64,000 nt of DNA, from contig JAIYCX010000015.1 in NCBI GenBank assembly GCA_027487795.1, forward strand, positions 62,001 to 126,000. Reading direction: 5' to 3'. Under the pieces are notes generated by a model. The model worked only from the letters and a program-made list of their open reading frames with translations. It made no database searches and was not told where the DNA came from. Positions 15,986 through 24,942 of this stretch are shown here, one piece after another. Source of the stretch: Pseudomonadota bacterium. Lineage in GTDB: Bacteria; Bdellovibrionota_C; UBA2361; SZUA-149; DAOLCO01. Position numbers and translations under genes: made by a program. Position 1 is the stretch's first letter. The number at the start of each line of letters is the position of its first letter.

Positions 15986-16209
15986 TTTAGTCTCAATCTA
16001 AAAGTGTGTTAAAAAACCTTACCCTTACTAGTCATTATAATTTTTACTTTTGCTTCAAAATTATATAAAACAACTATAAACAATAAGGGTATTAATTTTA
16101 GCTAGTTAGAGGTCGAGCAAAAAAACATTGCTAGATCATGAGCCTTTTTTTAAAAAATTTGTAATACTACTCTAGTTGAAATCTTACATTTTTAAGGTAT
16201 TGGGGTAAT

Positions 16210-16632
16210 TTGAGTAATAACTTAGCTTATAAAGAAGAAGAAAATTTCTTAATTCCAGACTTAAGCCCTAGCTATGTGGCATTAAGCTCCCAAGTTATTA
16301 GAACTCCTAATGAAATTCTTAAAACTAAGAATAATGCTTATCCTTATCTTCTGTTATTTAGCTTAATTTGCCTAGATGGCTTCCTTACTTACTTAGGTGT
16401 TGCTCAGTATGGTACCGAAGTAGAAGGTAACTATTATCTTAGAGAATTTATGGAAATTATAGGAGCAGAATCTGGTTTACTTTTAGTTAAGGCTAGTTCT
16501 TTCATTCTGCTAACATTACTTTGGACATTAAGAAATAAAATAAATTGGTTAACTAAAGCAGTTTGCGGAATGTCAGTAGTATATTTTGCTTTTGCGGTCC
16601 TTCCTTGGACCTATCTTTTAGTATTTATTTAA
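16210..16632 (+). CDS. Small membrane protein, DUF5658-like
   Basis: A 140-residue protein starting at TTG after TTGGGGTAA. The N-terminal 45 residues are polar; then three hydrophobic segments follow. The pattern LICLDGFLTYLGVAQYGTEVEGNYYLREFM followed by LLLVKASSF resembles DUF5658 (D-x-x-x-T-x... E-x-N ... K). Function is unknown. It overlaps the efp stop by 4 bp tail-to-tail. Confidence 0.55.
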   Translation: MSNNLAYKEEENFLIPDLSPSYVALSSQVIRTPNEILKTKNNAYPYLLLFSLICLDGFLTYLGVAQYGTEVEGNYYLREFMEIIGAESGLLLVKASSFILLTLLWTLRNKINWLTKAVCGMSVVYFAFAVLPWTYLLVFI

Positions 16633-17186
16633 TCGGCTCTACTCAGATACACACCTTCTTCCGTATCCACATTCACGCGGTCACCAACTTTTACAAAAGC
16701 AGGAACATTTACACTTAGTCCAGTATCACATAAAGCTGGCTTTGGTGAGTTACTAGCTGTAGCACCTTTTAGTTCTGGTTGAGTTTCTACAATAGTAAGT
16801 ACTACTGTTTTTGGAATTTCAATCCCAATTGGGATATCATTATAAGTAGAAATTTGAACCGCCATTTCTTCTTTAATATAATACTTGTTATCGCCAACTA
16901 GATCTTCATTTAAACAAAGTTGATCATAGTTTTCGGAATTCATAAAATTGAAACCAGACTCGTCTTTATAAAGAAAAGTAGCATTAAAAGAAAATACATC
17001 AGCCTCTGGAATATCTTCAGTAGAGCTAAATCTATCTTCGCACTGGTTACCAGTCATGATATTTCTTAAGCGCACTTGTACAAATGCTCTTAAATTTCCT
17101 GGAGTTCTATGTTGGAAGCTCATTACTACGTGCGGAGCACCTTTGTAGTCGATTACTTTTCCTTTTCTTATTTCTTTGGCTTTCAT
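16629..17186 (-). CDS. efp: Elongation factor P
   Basis: A 185-residue EF-P with the KOW-like N domain, OB domains II and III, and the C-terminal signature PKPALCDTGLSVNVPAFVKVGDRVNVDTEEGVYLSR. EF-P rescues ribosomes stalled at polyproline. The domain I loop reads HRTPGNLRAF: the residue matching Lys34 of the E. coli PGKG tip is Asn31, with an Arg two positions later. The loop therefore cannot carry a beta-lysyl modification at that residue. A YeiP/EfpL-like assignment is less likely from overall similarity. Confidence 0.93.
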   Translation of the reverse strand: MKAKEIRKGKVIDYKGAPHVVMSFQHRTPGNLRAFVQVRLRNIMTGNQCEDRFSSTEDIPEADVFSFNATFLYKDESGFNFMNSENYDQLCLNEDLVGDNKYYIKEEMAVQISTYNDIPIGIEIPKTVVLTIVETQPELKGATASNSPKPALCDTGLSVNVPAFVKVGDRVNVDTEEGVYLSRAD

Positions 17187-17253
17187 AACTTAACTGGTGT
17201 TTTATGTTCATTTATAGACTATAAGCAATGTAGATTAAAAAAAATGCAGAGTT

Positions 17254-17913
17254 ATGTCAAAATTTGAAGCAGTTATTTTCGATATGGATGGTACTATCAT
17301 CGATAGTGAGGTTTTTGCTTATGGTGTCTGGAAGGCAGGACTAGCTAGTTTCGGATTTGAGTTAAAAAAAGAAGTATTTACTCAGATGGTCGGACGTAGT
17401 GCCCAAGCCTCTAATTTAGTATTAGCCAGTCATTTTCCTACCTTAGATCCGATTTTACTTAGAAAAAAGGTTAGGGAATTAGAGCCTGCTGCCTATGAAA
17501 GTAATCCGATAACTGAAAAAAATGGCGCTACTCAGATTTTAAATTATTTAAAAGATAATAAGAATATTAAAATAGGACTTGCGACATCTACTGAAAAATC
17601 CAGAGCTGAAGCCAGATTAAGTAGGTTAAATTTAATTCATTATTTTGACGAAATGGTCTTTGGTGACCAAGTTACTAACCATAAGCCAGATCCTGAAATT
17701 TATCTAACAGTAGCAACACGATTAGGTGTGAGTATAGAAAATTGTTTAATAGTTGAAGACTCTGAGCCTGGAGTAGCAGGGGCACTTAGTAGTAAGGCAA
17801 AAGTTATTTGGATCAGAGATATGTTAGATATTTCTTCTGAACTAAAACAAGGAATATATTTAGAACTTAATTCTCTTCATGAAATTAAAAGTTTATTTTC
17901 TGAAGAAAATTAG
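17254..17913 (+). CDS. HAD-superfamily phosphatase/phosphomutase, beta-PGM-like
   Basis: A 219-residue HAD hydrolase (subfamily IA) with motif I FDMDGTIIDSE (about 9-19), motif II LATST, motif III lysine in NHKPDPEIY and motif IV VEDSEPGVAGA. The helical cap lies between motifs I and II. The family includes beta-phosphoglucomutases and sugar-phosphate phosphatases; the substrate is not determined. Its last 21 bases overlap the convergent lipoprotein gene. Confidence 0.88.
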   Translation: MSKFEAVIFDMDGTIIDSEVFAYGVWKAGLASFGFELKKEVFTQMVGRSAQASNLVLASHFPTLDPILLRKKVRELEPAAYESNPITEKNGATQILNYLKDNKNIKIGLATSTEKSRAEARLSRLNLIHYFDEMVFGDQVTNHKPDPEIYLTVATRLGVSIENCLIVEDSEPGVAGALSSKAKVIWIRDMLDISSELKQGIYLELNSLHEIKSLFSEEN

Positions 17914-18420
17914 AATTTCGCCAACATAGATTCCGTACTTAGTCATAACAGCTTTATTTATTAAAGTTGATCCGTCACTTTGTAGAAACATCCAGTCGTT
18001 GAAATTTATATCTATATCTTTCCCATCAACTGGAACCTTTAGTGAATATTTCCAGTTTAAAGCGTGTCCTTTACTTATGCCGACAGCTGAGCCATTAACA
18101 TCTTTTGCTGTGCCTTCATAATTATCTTCACTAGTTTTAGTTATCGTCCAAACACGCTCTTCTTTCTTTCCGTCGCTATATGTAAATTGCTCATCGAGAA
18201 CTAGTATATTTTCTTTTGTCTTGGTGCCATTTAGCTTTACATTGAATTGTTTAATTGGCACTCCTGATCTATCAAGCACTATACCCCAAGCCTCAGTTGC
18301 TCCTGCGAAATATTCTTCTAGTACGAATTTAGGATTACTATCTGGAATGTCTTTAATGTTGACAGAACTGCAACTATTTAAAAATAGCAGGCAGATAAAT
18401 ATTTTTAATAATATTTTCAT
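17893..18420 (-). CDS. DUF3833-like lipoprotein
   Basis: A 175-residue protein with a lipoprotein signal ending in LFLNSC and then a DUF3833-like pattern: YFAGATEAWGIVLDRSGVPIKQF, LDEQFTYSDGKKEERVW, LNWKYSLKVPVDG and the NFNDWMFLQSDG segment. Probably lipid-anchored in the envelope; no biochemical function is known. Confidence 0.8.
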   Translation of the reverse strand: MKILLKIFICLLFLNSCSSVNIKDIPDSNPKFVLEEYFAGATEAWGIVLDRSGVPIKQFNVKLNGTKTKENILVLDEQFTYSDGKKEERVWTITKTSEDNYEGTAKDVNGSAVGISKGHALNWKYSLKVPVDGKDIDINFNDWMFLQSDGSTLINKAVMTKYGIYVGEILIFFRK

Positions 18421-18472
18421 TGATTATAATTCCATATTACTTATAGTTAAAAACGATTCCAGTTCTCAGACC

Positions 18473-19588
18473 TTACTGGAACTCTGCTCCGCCAAGTAAA
18501 TAAAGTCCTAAGCTACCTATTATTACATTACCTGCCCAAGCTCCAAGTATGACAGGAATCATGCCTGCACCTGCAAATGAGCAAAGTAGTGCATGGGTTA
18601 TATAATAACTAAAACCAATTGAGACGCCATAAATAAAGCTTTTAGTTAACGCACCACTTCTAGAGCTAGCCAGTGAGAATGGTAAAGCAAGCATTCCCGC
18701 AACAATACAAACAAAAGGAAATGAAATTTTAGACATTAAGTCTACCTCATACTTTCGAGTAGGAACTGATTCTAATTTTAGTTTTTTAATGTATTTTTTA
18801 AGTTCGAAATAACCAAATGAATCAGCAGGTCGTTGTAAATTATATAAATCCTGAGGAGTTTTACTAGATTCAAGTGGAATTCTTGTAAACGCAGATATAT
18901 TTAATTTTTTATCACCTTCTTCCTCAGGTGCAATTTCAATAGCGGACTCTAAGTTCCACCCAATATAGCTTGAATCATGCCATTCACCTTTTTTTGCATC
19001 TACTCTTCTCAGTAGTTCAAATTGGTCTGAGAAATTTAATAATGTAACGCCGTTAATAGTTTTTTCTTTAGTATTATAAAAATCAATATTTAAAAAAGAG
19101 TTACCTTCTCTGATCCAGAAATTTGTACGATCTAATTTCCCTGTTAAATGTTTTTGTTTAATCTCAAATTGAAATATTTCTTCTACCCTTTCAGTTGCTT
19201 TTGGAACTAACAGTTCCCCGTTTAAAAACATTATTAGTGAGAGTATAATAGTGCTTTTGAAGATCGGAGAGTATATCCTTAGTACGCTCATTCCACATGC
19301 TCTCATCGCTGTAATCTCACTTTTTTGTGATAACCTTCCTATACTAATTAGGACTGCTATTAAGGTAGCAATGGGGAGCATTAATTGAAGAATAAGGGGG
19401 ATTTTTAATAATAAATAAAACAGCGCGGTTCCTAAAGGGGTACTGTATGAGATAAATACTTTTATTCTCTCAAAGGTATCAAAGACTAAAAATAAACCAG
19501 TTGAAGCAAGTACGCATAGAAATAAAACTGAAAAAAACTCAGAGAGTATGTATTTGTCTAATATATAACTTGATCTAATCAGCTTCAT
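18473..19588 (-). CDS. lptG: LPS export permease LptG
   Basis: A 371-residue YjgP/YjgQ-family permease: three N-terminal membrane segments, a periplasmic beta-jellyroll-like domain (about 130-265) and three C-terminal segments. LptF and LptG with LptB extract LPS from the inner membrane and pass it to LptC/LptA/LptD. It follows lptF by 3 bp. Assignment as LptG rather than LptF rests on gene order. Confidence 0.88.
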   Translation of the reverse strand: MKLIRSSYILDKYILSEFFSVLFLCVLASTGLFLVFDTFERIKVFISYSTPLGTALFYLLLKIPLILQLMLPIATLIAVLISIGRLSQKSEITAMRACGMSVLRIYSPIFKSTIILSLIMFLNGELLVPKATERVEEIFQFEIKQKHLTGKLDRTNFWIREGNSFLNIDFYNTKEKTINGVTLLNFSDQFELLRRVDAKKGEWHDSSYIGWNLESAIEIAPEEEGDKKLNISAFTRIPLESSKTPQDLYNLQRPADSFGYFELKKYIKKLKLESVPTRKYEVDLMSKISFPFVCIVAGMLALPFSLASSRSGALTKSFIYGVSIGFSYYITHALLCSFAGAGMIPVILGAWAGNVIIGSLGLYLLGGAEFQ

Positions 19589-19591
19589 TTT

Positions 19592-20848
19592 TTATTTCCT
19601 CTTAAGGATTAATTTATCAGAGATAAATGAAGTTATCTTATTAAAAAAAACATAAATCTTCTTTAATGATTTTGTATTGTTGAACATTTCTAGTGCCGAG
19701 GAATATTTTTCTGAACTAATTTGTCTAAATAGAAAAATACCTAAAATAAAAAACACTAAATTAGGAAGCCACATATATAATTCAATAAGTTTACCTGATT
19801 CTTCGGAGATCGCAGTCACTACAGCAAAAAGAATATAATAGGATAAAATAATAATTATACCTGTGACAAAGCTTAGAGTGGGTCCCCACTTACTATTTCC
19901 TCTACTTGGTTGGATACCTAGAGCTAGAGCCAAAATAGCAACGGAAATACAACATGCTGGAAGTACAATTCTTCGTTGTAGTTCTACTCTTAATCTAGAA
20001 TAGTGTAATTGTTTTACTTCTGGATCGTTTCTAGAGATTTTTTCTTTAACTATTGCTATTTCAGAAACCAGTTCATTGGTCGACATTTCTACTGTTTTTT
20101 TTCTGGCAAGAGCTTCGTTTGAATCTTCAAGTTCAGATTCTGATATTGTTATCGCATTTCTGGAATATGTTGTTTCTGAGAGATTGCCGCCGCTGCCTTC
20201 ATGCATGCTTCCTTCAAATAGTTCAAATTTTACTTGTCTACTTTCTTCAAAACTTCTTAGCTTTGCATTTTGCGCAAAAAATAATTTAGGATTTTCTGCG
20301 TCCCTTTGGTCACTTATTAAAACATCTTTTAATAAGCCTCCATTATCTTGAATCTCTCTTGCATATATTGTCAGCGGGCCTATTTTGTTAAATGTTCCAG
20401 CTACAAGGCCAGTACTAACTTGTGCTGTCGCTAGTCTGAATAATCCCAACCCTAAGTTATAATTAGCCCATGGCCTAACTACTAATGATATAAACAAAGC
20501 TGAGAGGGTTATAAGAACACCGAATATCCCGACCGGAATGAGGATTTTTTTTAGACTTAATCCTACAGATCTTAGAACTACAAGTTCGCTATCCGCTGAT
20601 AATCTACCAAGCGCTACAATTATTGCTAGGAGACAAGCCATCGGGAGCGCCATCTCTAAAAACTGAGGAATGACGAAAGAAAATAGTTTTAAAATTTCAA
20701 ATATCGAAGCAGTCTTTTTAACTATGAGTTCAACTAATGCTAAACTTTTTGCGAGAAACAGTAGCCCCGTAAAGACAAATAATATGATAATAAAGGGAGT
20801 AAATAACTCCCTAAATATGTACTGATAAAGTATTGGGACTTTTTTCAG
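19592..20848 (-). CDS. lptF: LPS export permease LptF with non-standard start codon
   Basis: A YjgP/YjgQ-family permease. The first ATG (20653) would delete the first membrane segment and half of the next. Upstream the same frame is open to 20869 and encodes the expected N-terminus (KKVPILYQYIFRELFTPF, then VIPQFLEMALPM), yet contains no ATG, GTG or TTG. CTG at 20848 gives a natural 418-residue protein beginning MKKVP; CTG 20857, ATT 20863 and ATA 20869 are alternatives. No clear ribosome-binding site precedes any of them. It lies 38 bp downstream of rpsU, so translation may depend on coupling. Confidence 0.8.
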   Translation of the reverse strand: MKKVPILYQYIFRELFTPFIIILFVFTGLLFLAKSLALVELIVKKTASIFEILKLFSFVIPQFLEMALPMACLLAIIVALGRLSADSELVVLRSVGLSLKKILIPVGIFGVLITLSALFISLVVRPWANYNLGLGLFRLATAQVSTGLVAGTFNKIGPLTIYAREIQDNGGLLKDVLISDQRDAENPKLFFAQNAKLRSFEESRQVKFELFEGSMHEGSGGNLSETTYSRNAITISESELEDSNEALARKKTVEMSTNELVSEIAIVKEKISRNDPEVKQLHYSRLRVELQRRIVLPACCISVAILALALGIQPSRGNSKWGPTLSFVTGIIIILSYYILFAVVTAISEESGKLIELYMWLPNLVFFILGIFLFRQISSEKYSSALEMFNNTKSLKKIYVFFNKITSFISDKLILKRK

Positions 20849-20886
20849 ATGGGGCAGGGTAATTAGTATTTAGATATAAGTGTAAC

Positions 20887-21087
20887 TTAAGGTACTAACT
20901 TTCTTGGAGCTGCTTCTTTACGTCTCTTCTTAACAGACTCTTTATCTTTTCTTTTTTTCTTTTCAGACGGCTTTTCGTAAAATCTTCTAGCCTTAAGTTC
21001 TCTAAATACGCCCTCACGGATTAGTTTCCGTTTAAGAACTCTCATTGCTTTTTCTAGGTTGTTGCCGCCAACTGTAATTTCGATCAT
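20887..21087 (-). CDS. rpsU: Ribosomal protein bS21
   Basis: A 66-residue basic protein with the bS21 core EITVGGNNLEKAMRVLKRKLIREGVFRELKARRFYEKPSEK followed by a Lys/Arg tail. It heads an apparent rpsU-lptF-lptG operon. Confidence 0.95.
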   Translation of the reverse strand: MIEITVGGNNLEKAMRVLKRKLIREGVFRELKARRFYEKPSEKKKRKDKESVKKRRKEAAPRKLVP

Positions 21088-21387
21088 GTAATCTGCCTGA
21101 CCTTAAATCTATATAACTAAAGTGTTAATTTAATAAAAAGAGTTATAAAATTTTATACTCCCCCCTTCGAAAAAAACTTCGAAGTGGCGGCTTATTACTA
21201 GAATAATTAGAAATAAGCAAAGAGCTAGTGCAATAAACTTTGATATTACATATGAGTCTTATTTATAGCTTTTTATTGATATGCCCATTTACCTTTTACT
21301 ATATAGTGGTCTATATTACGGACTCCTTTTTTACATTGCTTAAAGTGCAATGATTATAAATACTTAACCGAATTTCATGTTGTTTTA
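21088..21387. other. Intergenic region upstream of rpsU and an unknown gene
   Basis: About 300 AT-rich bases between divergent genes, presumably holding both promoters. Small palindromes are visible: TTCGAA repeated either side of an A-run near 21168-21183, and CATTGC/GCAATG near 21336-21353. I see no RNA gene or ORF in it. Confidence 0.4.
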
Positions 21388-21771
21388 ATGGAAAATAATT
21401 CTTTAAAAGAAGCCTTTGCTTTAATAGATCTACTAGATTTTACTATGGAAAGCGCTATTTCTTCACAGATACAGCTGTCCTCTAGTAACGGTCATCATAA
21501 TAGATCTATTCCTTTTTTAGGAATGAGATCTATTTTAAATTCACTTAGATCTGAACTAATAAATATTAATAAGTCAGTAGGGATCTCAGAACATACTCCT
21601 ATTAACGACATGCAAACAATTCCTGCTGCTCAAGTGACGACAGCGACTCAGGTTTCTCAGGCTATGCAGTCTTCTCAAATGTCACAGGCCCCTGTCAGAG
21701 TTAAAACAATTCCCCAAGAAGCTAGAGGTCGTGTTCGGGAGCTCGTTGGATATTCTGAACTAGAAGAGTAG
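21388..21771 (+). CDS. Hypothetical protein
   Basis: A 127-residue protein with a helical N-terminal half (NNSLKEAFALIDLLDFTMESAI...SILNSLRSELININKSV) and a Gln/Ser/Ala-rich low-complexity linker (about 75-102), ending RVRELVGYSELEE. There is no signal peptide or membrane segment. I recognise no family. It precedes the TPR lipoprotein gene by ~100 bp and may share its transcript. Confidence 0.5.
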   Translation: MENNSLKEAFALIDLLDFTMESAISSQIQLSSSNGHHNRSIPFLGMRSILNSLRSELININKSVGISEHTPINDMQTIPAAQVTTATQVSQAMQSSQMSQAPVRVKTIPQEARGRVRELVGYSELEE

Positions 21772-21871
21772 TACTCGCATCTAAAGACTTAAATTAAAAA
21801 GTTTCCTAGTTCTTCACAATTAAGTAGAACTATGTAGGAAAATGTTACTCTTATAAAACTTATTGAAGACT

Positions 21872-23632
21872 ATGTATCGTCTTATTTACACTCTAACTAT
21901 ATTACTTTTATCTTCTTGTTCTAGCCTTTCTTCGGGATTATTTTCAGGTTCTCCAGTTATGAGCCGTTCTGATCATGAAAGTTCTAAGGATGATGTCATT
22001 CTAAATGATCCTGATGCTGCCAGAGCTCGTTATCTATTTTTAGAATCAGAATTAAACGCAGCTCAAGAATCTCCTGAGGAAAATTTATTAAAGTTAGAAG
22101 AGGCAAATAGACTAACGCAGGAGAAGTCTCCTACGATATTAAAAAAACTTTGTCAGGTTTATATTAGACTTGGAAAACTTCAGGAAGCATCACTAGTAGC
22201 TGATAAGGCATTATTGTTAAGTCCAGATTCACTAGAGTTACTTAAGTTAAAAGCTTCAACACTAGCTGCTTCTAGTCGAATCACAGAGGCTGTTGATGTA
22301 TATGAACAAATAATAGTTAAATCTGAAAAAGATGATGAAGAGCCTTATTTACTTTTATCTGGTCTTTTTTTACAGCAGGGCAAATCTGATAAGGCAATAG
22401 AAGTATTAACAAGGCTATCACATAAGAATAAAAATAGTTTTATTGCTCGCTACTACCTAGGAAAACTATATGCTTCCGTCGGTAATTACTCAAAAGCAAA
22501 AGTAGTATTAGAAGAAGCTTTGTTGATTAACCAATCAGAGCAGATTGAGTACGATTATATAAAGGTTTTAGCCTTAAATAAGGAAGTAGATAAGGCTTTA
22601 GCTCGTGCTAAATCATTAGTAGATAAAAATCCACAAAGTGCCAAAGGCCGAGAGTTATTAGGTGAGTTATTATTAGGTTCTCAGAAAGTTAATCAAGCAC
22701 TTCAAGTTTTTGAAGAAGCAAAAAACTTAGGCGAAGATCCTGTTAGCTTAAGATTTAAAGTTGCGTTATTAAAACTTCAAAATAGAGATTATATAGGAGC
22801 AGAGTCAGAATTAGCATTACTAGTCTCGCAGCATCCGACAAATTACGAAGCTAGGTACTATCTAGCGACTGCACTTGCATCTCAAGATAAAATTAAAGAA
22901 GCAATCGTAGAATTAAAAAGTATACCTAAGACGCATTCTTTACATAAAAGATCCTATGGGTTTGCGGCATATTTACTGAGACAGACTGGGGATACTAACG
23001 GAGCGCTTAATTTAATTCAAGAAGCATTAGAAGAAGATCCTCGTGATATCGAACTGCTAGGTTATAAAGCTTCTATATTAAAAGATTTTAGTGAGAAAGA
23101 TGACTCTAAATCATCAGAGTTAATTGTAACATTAAATGAAATGATTGCTGTGCAGCCAGAAAATGATCAATTTTTATTTAACTTAGCTACTGCCTTAGAT
23201 GAAAATGGACAGCGAGCTGAGGCTAAGAAAAAAATAGAAGAAGCGATTAGCAAGAATCCTAAAAATGTAAATGCCTTAAATTATCTTGGATATACTTTAG
23301 CTGAAGAAGGGGAAGATTTACAAAGAGCGGAGCAGCTTATTGTAAAGGCTTTAGAATTGGAACCAGATAACGGTTATTTTTTAGATAGCTTAGGTTGGGT
23401 TTACTATAAGAGGGGAGAGTATCTCAAAGCTGAGGTTGAGCTCAGAAAAGCAGTTGAAAAAGTTCCTACTGATGGAGTTATATTAGAACATTTAGGTCGT
23501 ATATTATTAAAACTTGGGAAGAAAGAAGAAGCTATACAAATTCTTAAAAAGGCTCTTCAGCACTTAGAGTTAGATGACAAATTGAAGGATGAAGCAAAGC
23601 AAGTTTCTGATTTATTGAGTGAGCTTGAGTAG
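21872..23632 (+). CDS. TPR-repeat lipoprotein
   Basis: About 586 residues. ATG 21872 places a lipoprotein signal at the N-terminus (MYRLIYTLTILLLSSCSS); a TTG three codons earlier is possible. From about residue 60 to the end the protein is tetratricopeptide repeats, with clear units such as ALNYLGYTLAEEGEDLQRAEQLIVKALELEPDN. TPR lipoproteins usually scaffold envelope complexes. The next gene, also a lipoprotein, starts 22 bp downstream. Confidence 0.85.
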   Translation: MYRLIYTLTILLLSSCSSLSSGLFSGSPVMSRSDHESSKDDVILNDPDAARARYLFLESELNAAQESPEENLLKLEEANRLTQEKSPTILKKLCQVYIRLGKLQEASLVADKALLLSPDSLELLKLKASTLAASSRITEAVDVYEQIIVKSEKDDEEPYLLLSGLFLQQGKSDKAIEVLTRLSHKNKNSFIARYYLGKLYASVGNYSKAKVVLEEALLINQSEQIEYDYIKVLALNKEVDKALARAKSLVDKNPQSAKGRELLGELLLGSQKVNQALQVFEEAKNLGEDPVSLRFKVALLKLQNRDYIGAESELALLVSQHPTNYEARYYLATALASQDKIKEAIVELKSIPKTHSLHKRSYGFAAYLLRQTGDTNGALNLIQEALEEDPRDIELLGYKASILKDFSEKDDSKSSELIVTLNEMIAVQPENDQFLFNLATALDENGQRAEAKKKIEEAISKNPKNVNALNYLGYTLAEEGEDLQRAEQLIVKALELEPDNGYFLDSLGWVYYKRGEYLKAEVELRKAVEKVPTDGVILEHLGRILLKLGKKEEAIQILKKALQHLELDDKLKDEAKQVSDLLSELE

Positions 23633-23654
23633 GGCATAAGGAAATCTTAATTAA

Positions 23655-24458
23655 GTGAAAAGAATAGGAATTATATTTTTAATAATATTTTTTTCATCAT
23701 GTTCTTCAACTAAAGATATATCTTTAGAAGACTACGCAAAGGGGAGTTTTGCTACTACCATAGGTCGCCCTGAATTGGCCTCTGTTATAGAGAATACAAA
23801 ACTTCAGAATAAAAGTTTTAGTCTGAAACATTCAGTAACTTTATCATACCTAGGTACCGAAAGAAGGTTTGAGCAAATATTTATTTTTAAGAAAGAACAA
23901 AATGCTTTTCGCATTTCATGGTTTGCACCTAATTATATCAGTACACTTTATACAGCTGTAAGTGACCCAGTTGAGTCTTCCGCATTAGACCAAGTTAATA
24001 AGATTTTTTTTACTGCTAGTGAAGGTAATCGAATACTTTTACCCGAATTTTTTAAAACTAAAATTTATTTTGATATTTTTAAATATGTCTTCTTTGGTCT
24101 TACTAAAGAAAATTTAGAGGTATTTAGTAATGCTAATTCTAGTTTTTATACTGATTCAAAAGGAACATTAGTTATCGCTAATGAGAATAATGGAAGCATC
24201 TCAAAGCTTTTAATTAATGAAAAAACTTTTGAAGTTACTAAAGCGAGTATCTCTGATGGTACAAATAGCGTGCTTTTTGAGGTTATATTAAGAGAAAGTA
24301 ATAATTTACCTAAGCAAATTAGACTTAGTAGCTCAGAATCTGACCTAGAATTCATTTTTAATAAAACCAGCGACTTAGAGTACCTAACTAGTAAGCAAGG
24401 GGCTGAATCTTTGAAATTAAATAGCCCTGATGCTTTTAGGCAGATTATTTTAGATTAA
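23655..24458 (+). CDS. LolB/DUF4292-like lipoprotein
   Basis: A 267-residue protein starting at GTG with AAGGA upstream. A lipoprotein signal ends in FFSSCSS. The rest is beta-strand rich, with RFEQIFIFKKEQNAFRISWFAP resembling the LolB/DUF4292 fold of outer-membrane lipid- or lipoprotein-handling proteins. Family placement is tentative. It is probably cotranscribed with the TPR lipoprotein. Confidence 0.55.
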   Translation: MKRIGIIFLIIFFSSCSSTKDISLEDYAKGSFATTIGRPELASVIENTKLQNKSFSLKHSVTLSYLGTERRFEQIFIFKKEQNAFRISWFAPNYISTLYTAVSDPVESSALDQVNKIFFTASEGNRILLPEFFKTKIYFDIFKYVFFGLTKENLEVFSNANSSFYTDSKGTLVIANENNGSISKLLINEKTFEVTKASISDGTNSVLFEVILRESNNLPKQIRLSSSESDLEFIFNKTSDLEYLTSKQGAESLKLNSPDAFRQIILD

Positions 24459-24495
24459 AAAGCATTCATTAATTTAGTAATTCCATAACATTAAT

Positions 24496-24942
24496 ATGTT
24501 AGCGATTAATTCACCGAGATATACCCCAAGTTCGAGTTCGGGCCCAAGCTTGCCTCCAAGTCCTGCGCCTAGTGCCGCTCACAGTTCTTCTTATTCCGAA
24601 TTGAGTATGCCAAGTGTCAGTGTTAGTTCTGCTAATACTGCTGCAATGTTAGCTAACTCAAACATGATGGCCCAAGTTCAGAACGAAGTGCAGCAAGCAC
24701 AAGGTCGAAAGCATCATGACGATTTAATCCTACCGAAAGCTTCATTAGAAGGTAAGCAAGAGGGTGGTCATTCAGCGGAAGGAAAGTTATCCTCATTAGC
24801 AGGAGGAGATCAGTCAGGCCCTATTCATGTTTCTACAGTTTGGCAAGAAGCTAAGAATGGCCCATTTAAAAGAGCTTTTCAATTTATAGCTATGGTAATT
24901 GGAAGTTTGTTTGGATTATCTAAAACCCCACAAAAATCTTAA
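24496..24942 (+). CDS. Hypothetical Ser/Pro-rich protein with C-terminal hydrophobic segment
   Basis: A 148-residue protein. The first ~50 residues are Ser/Pro-rich low complexity, the middle is polar and one hydrophobic segment (FQFIAMVIGSLFGL) sits near the C-terminus, suggesting a tail anchor. It has no recognised domain. It overlaps the murJ stop by 4 bp tail-to-tail. Confidence 0.45.
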   Translation: MLAINSPRYTPSSSSGPSLPPSPAPSAAHSSSYSELSMPSVSVSSANTAAMLANSNMMAQVQNEVQQAQGRKHHDDLILPKASLEGKQEGGHSAEGKLSSLAGGDQSGPIHVSTVWQEAKNGPFKRAFQFIAMVIGSLFGLSKTPQKS

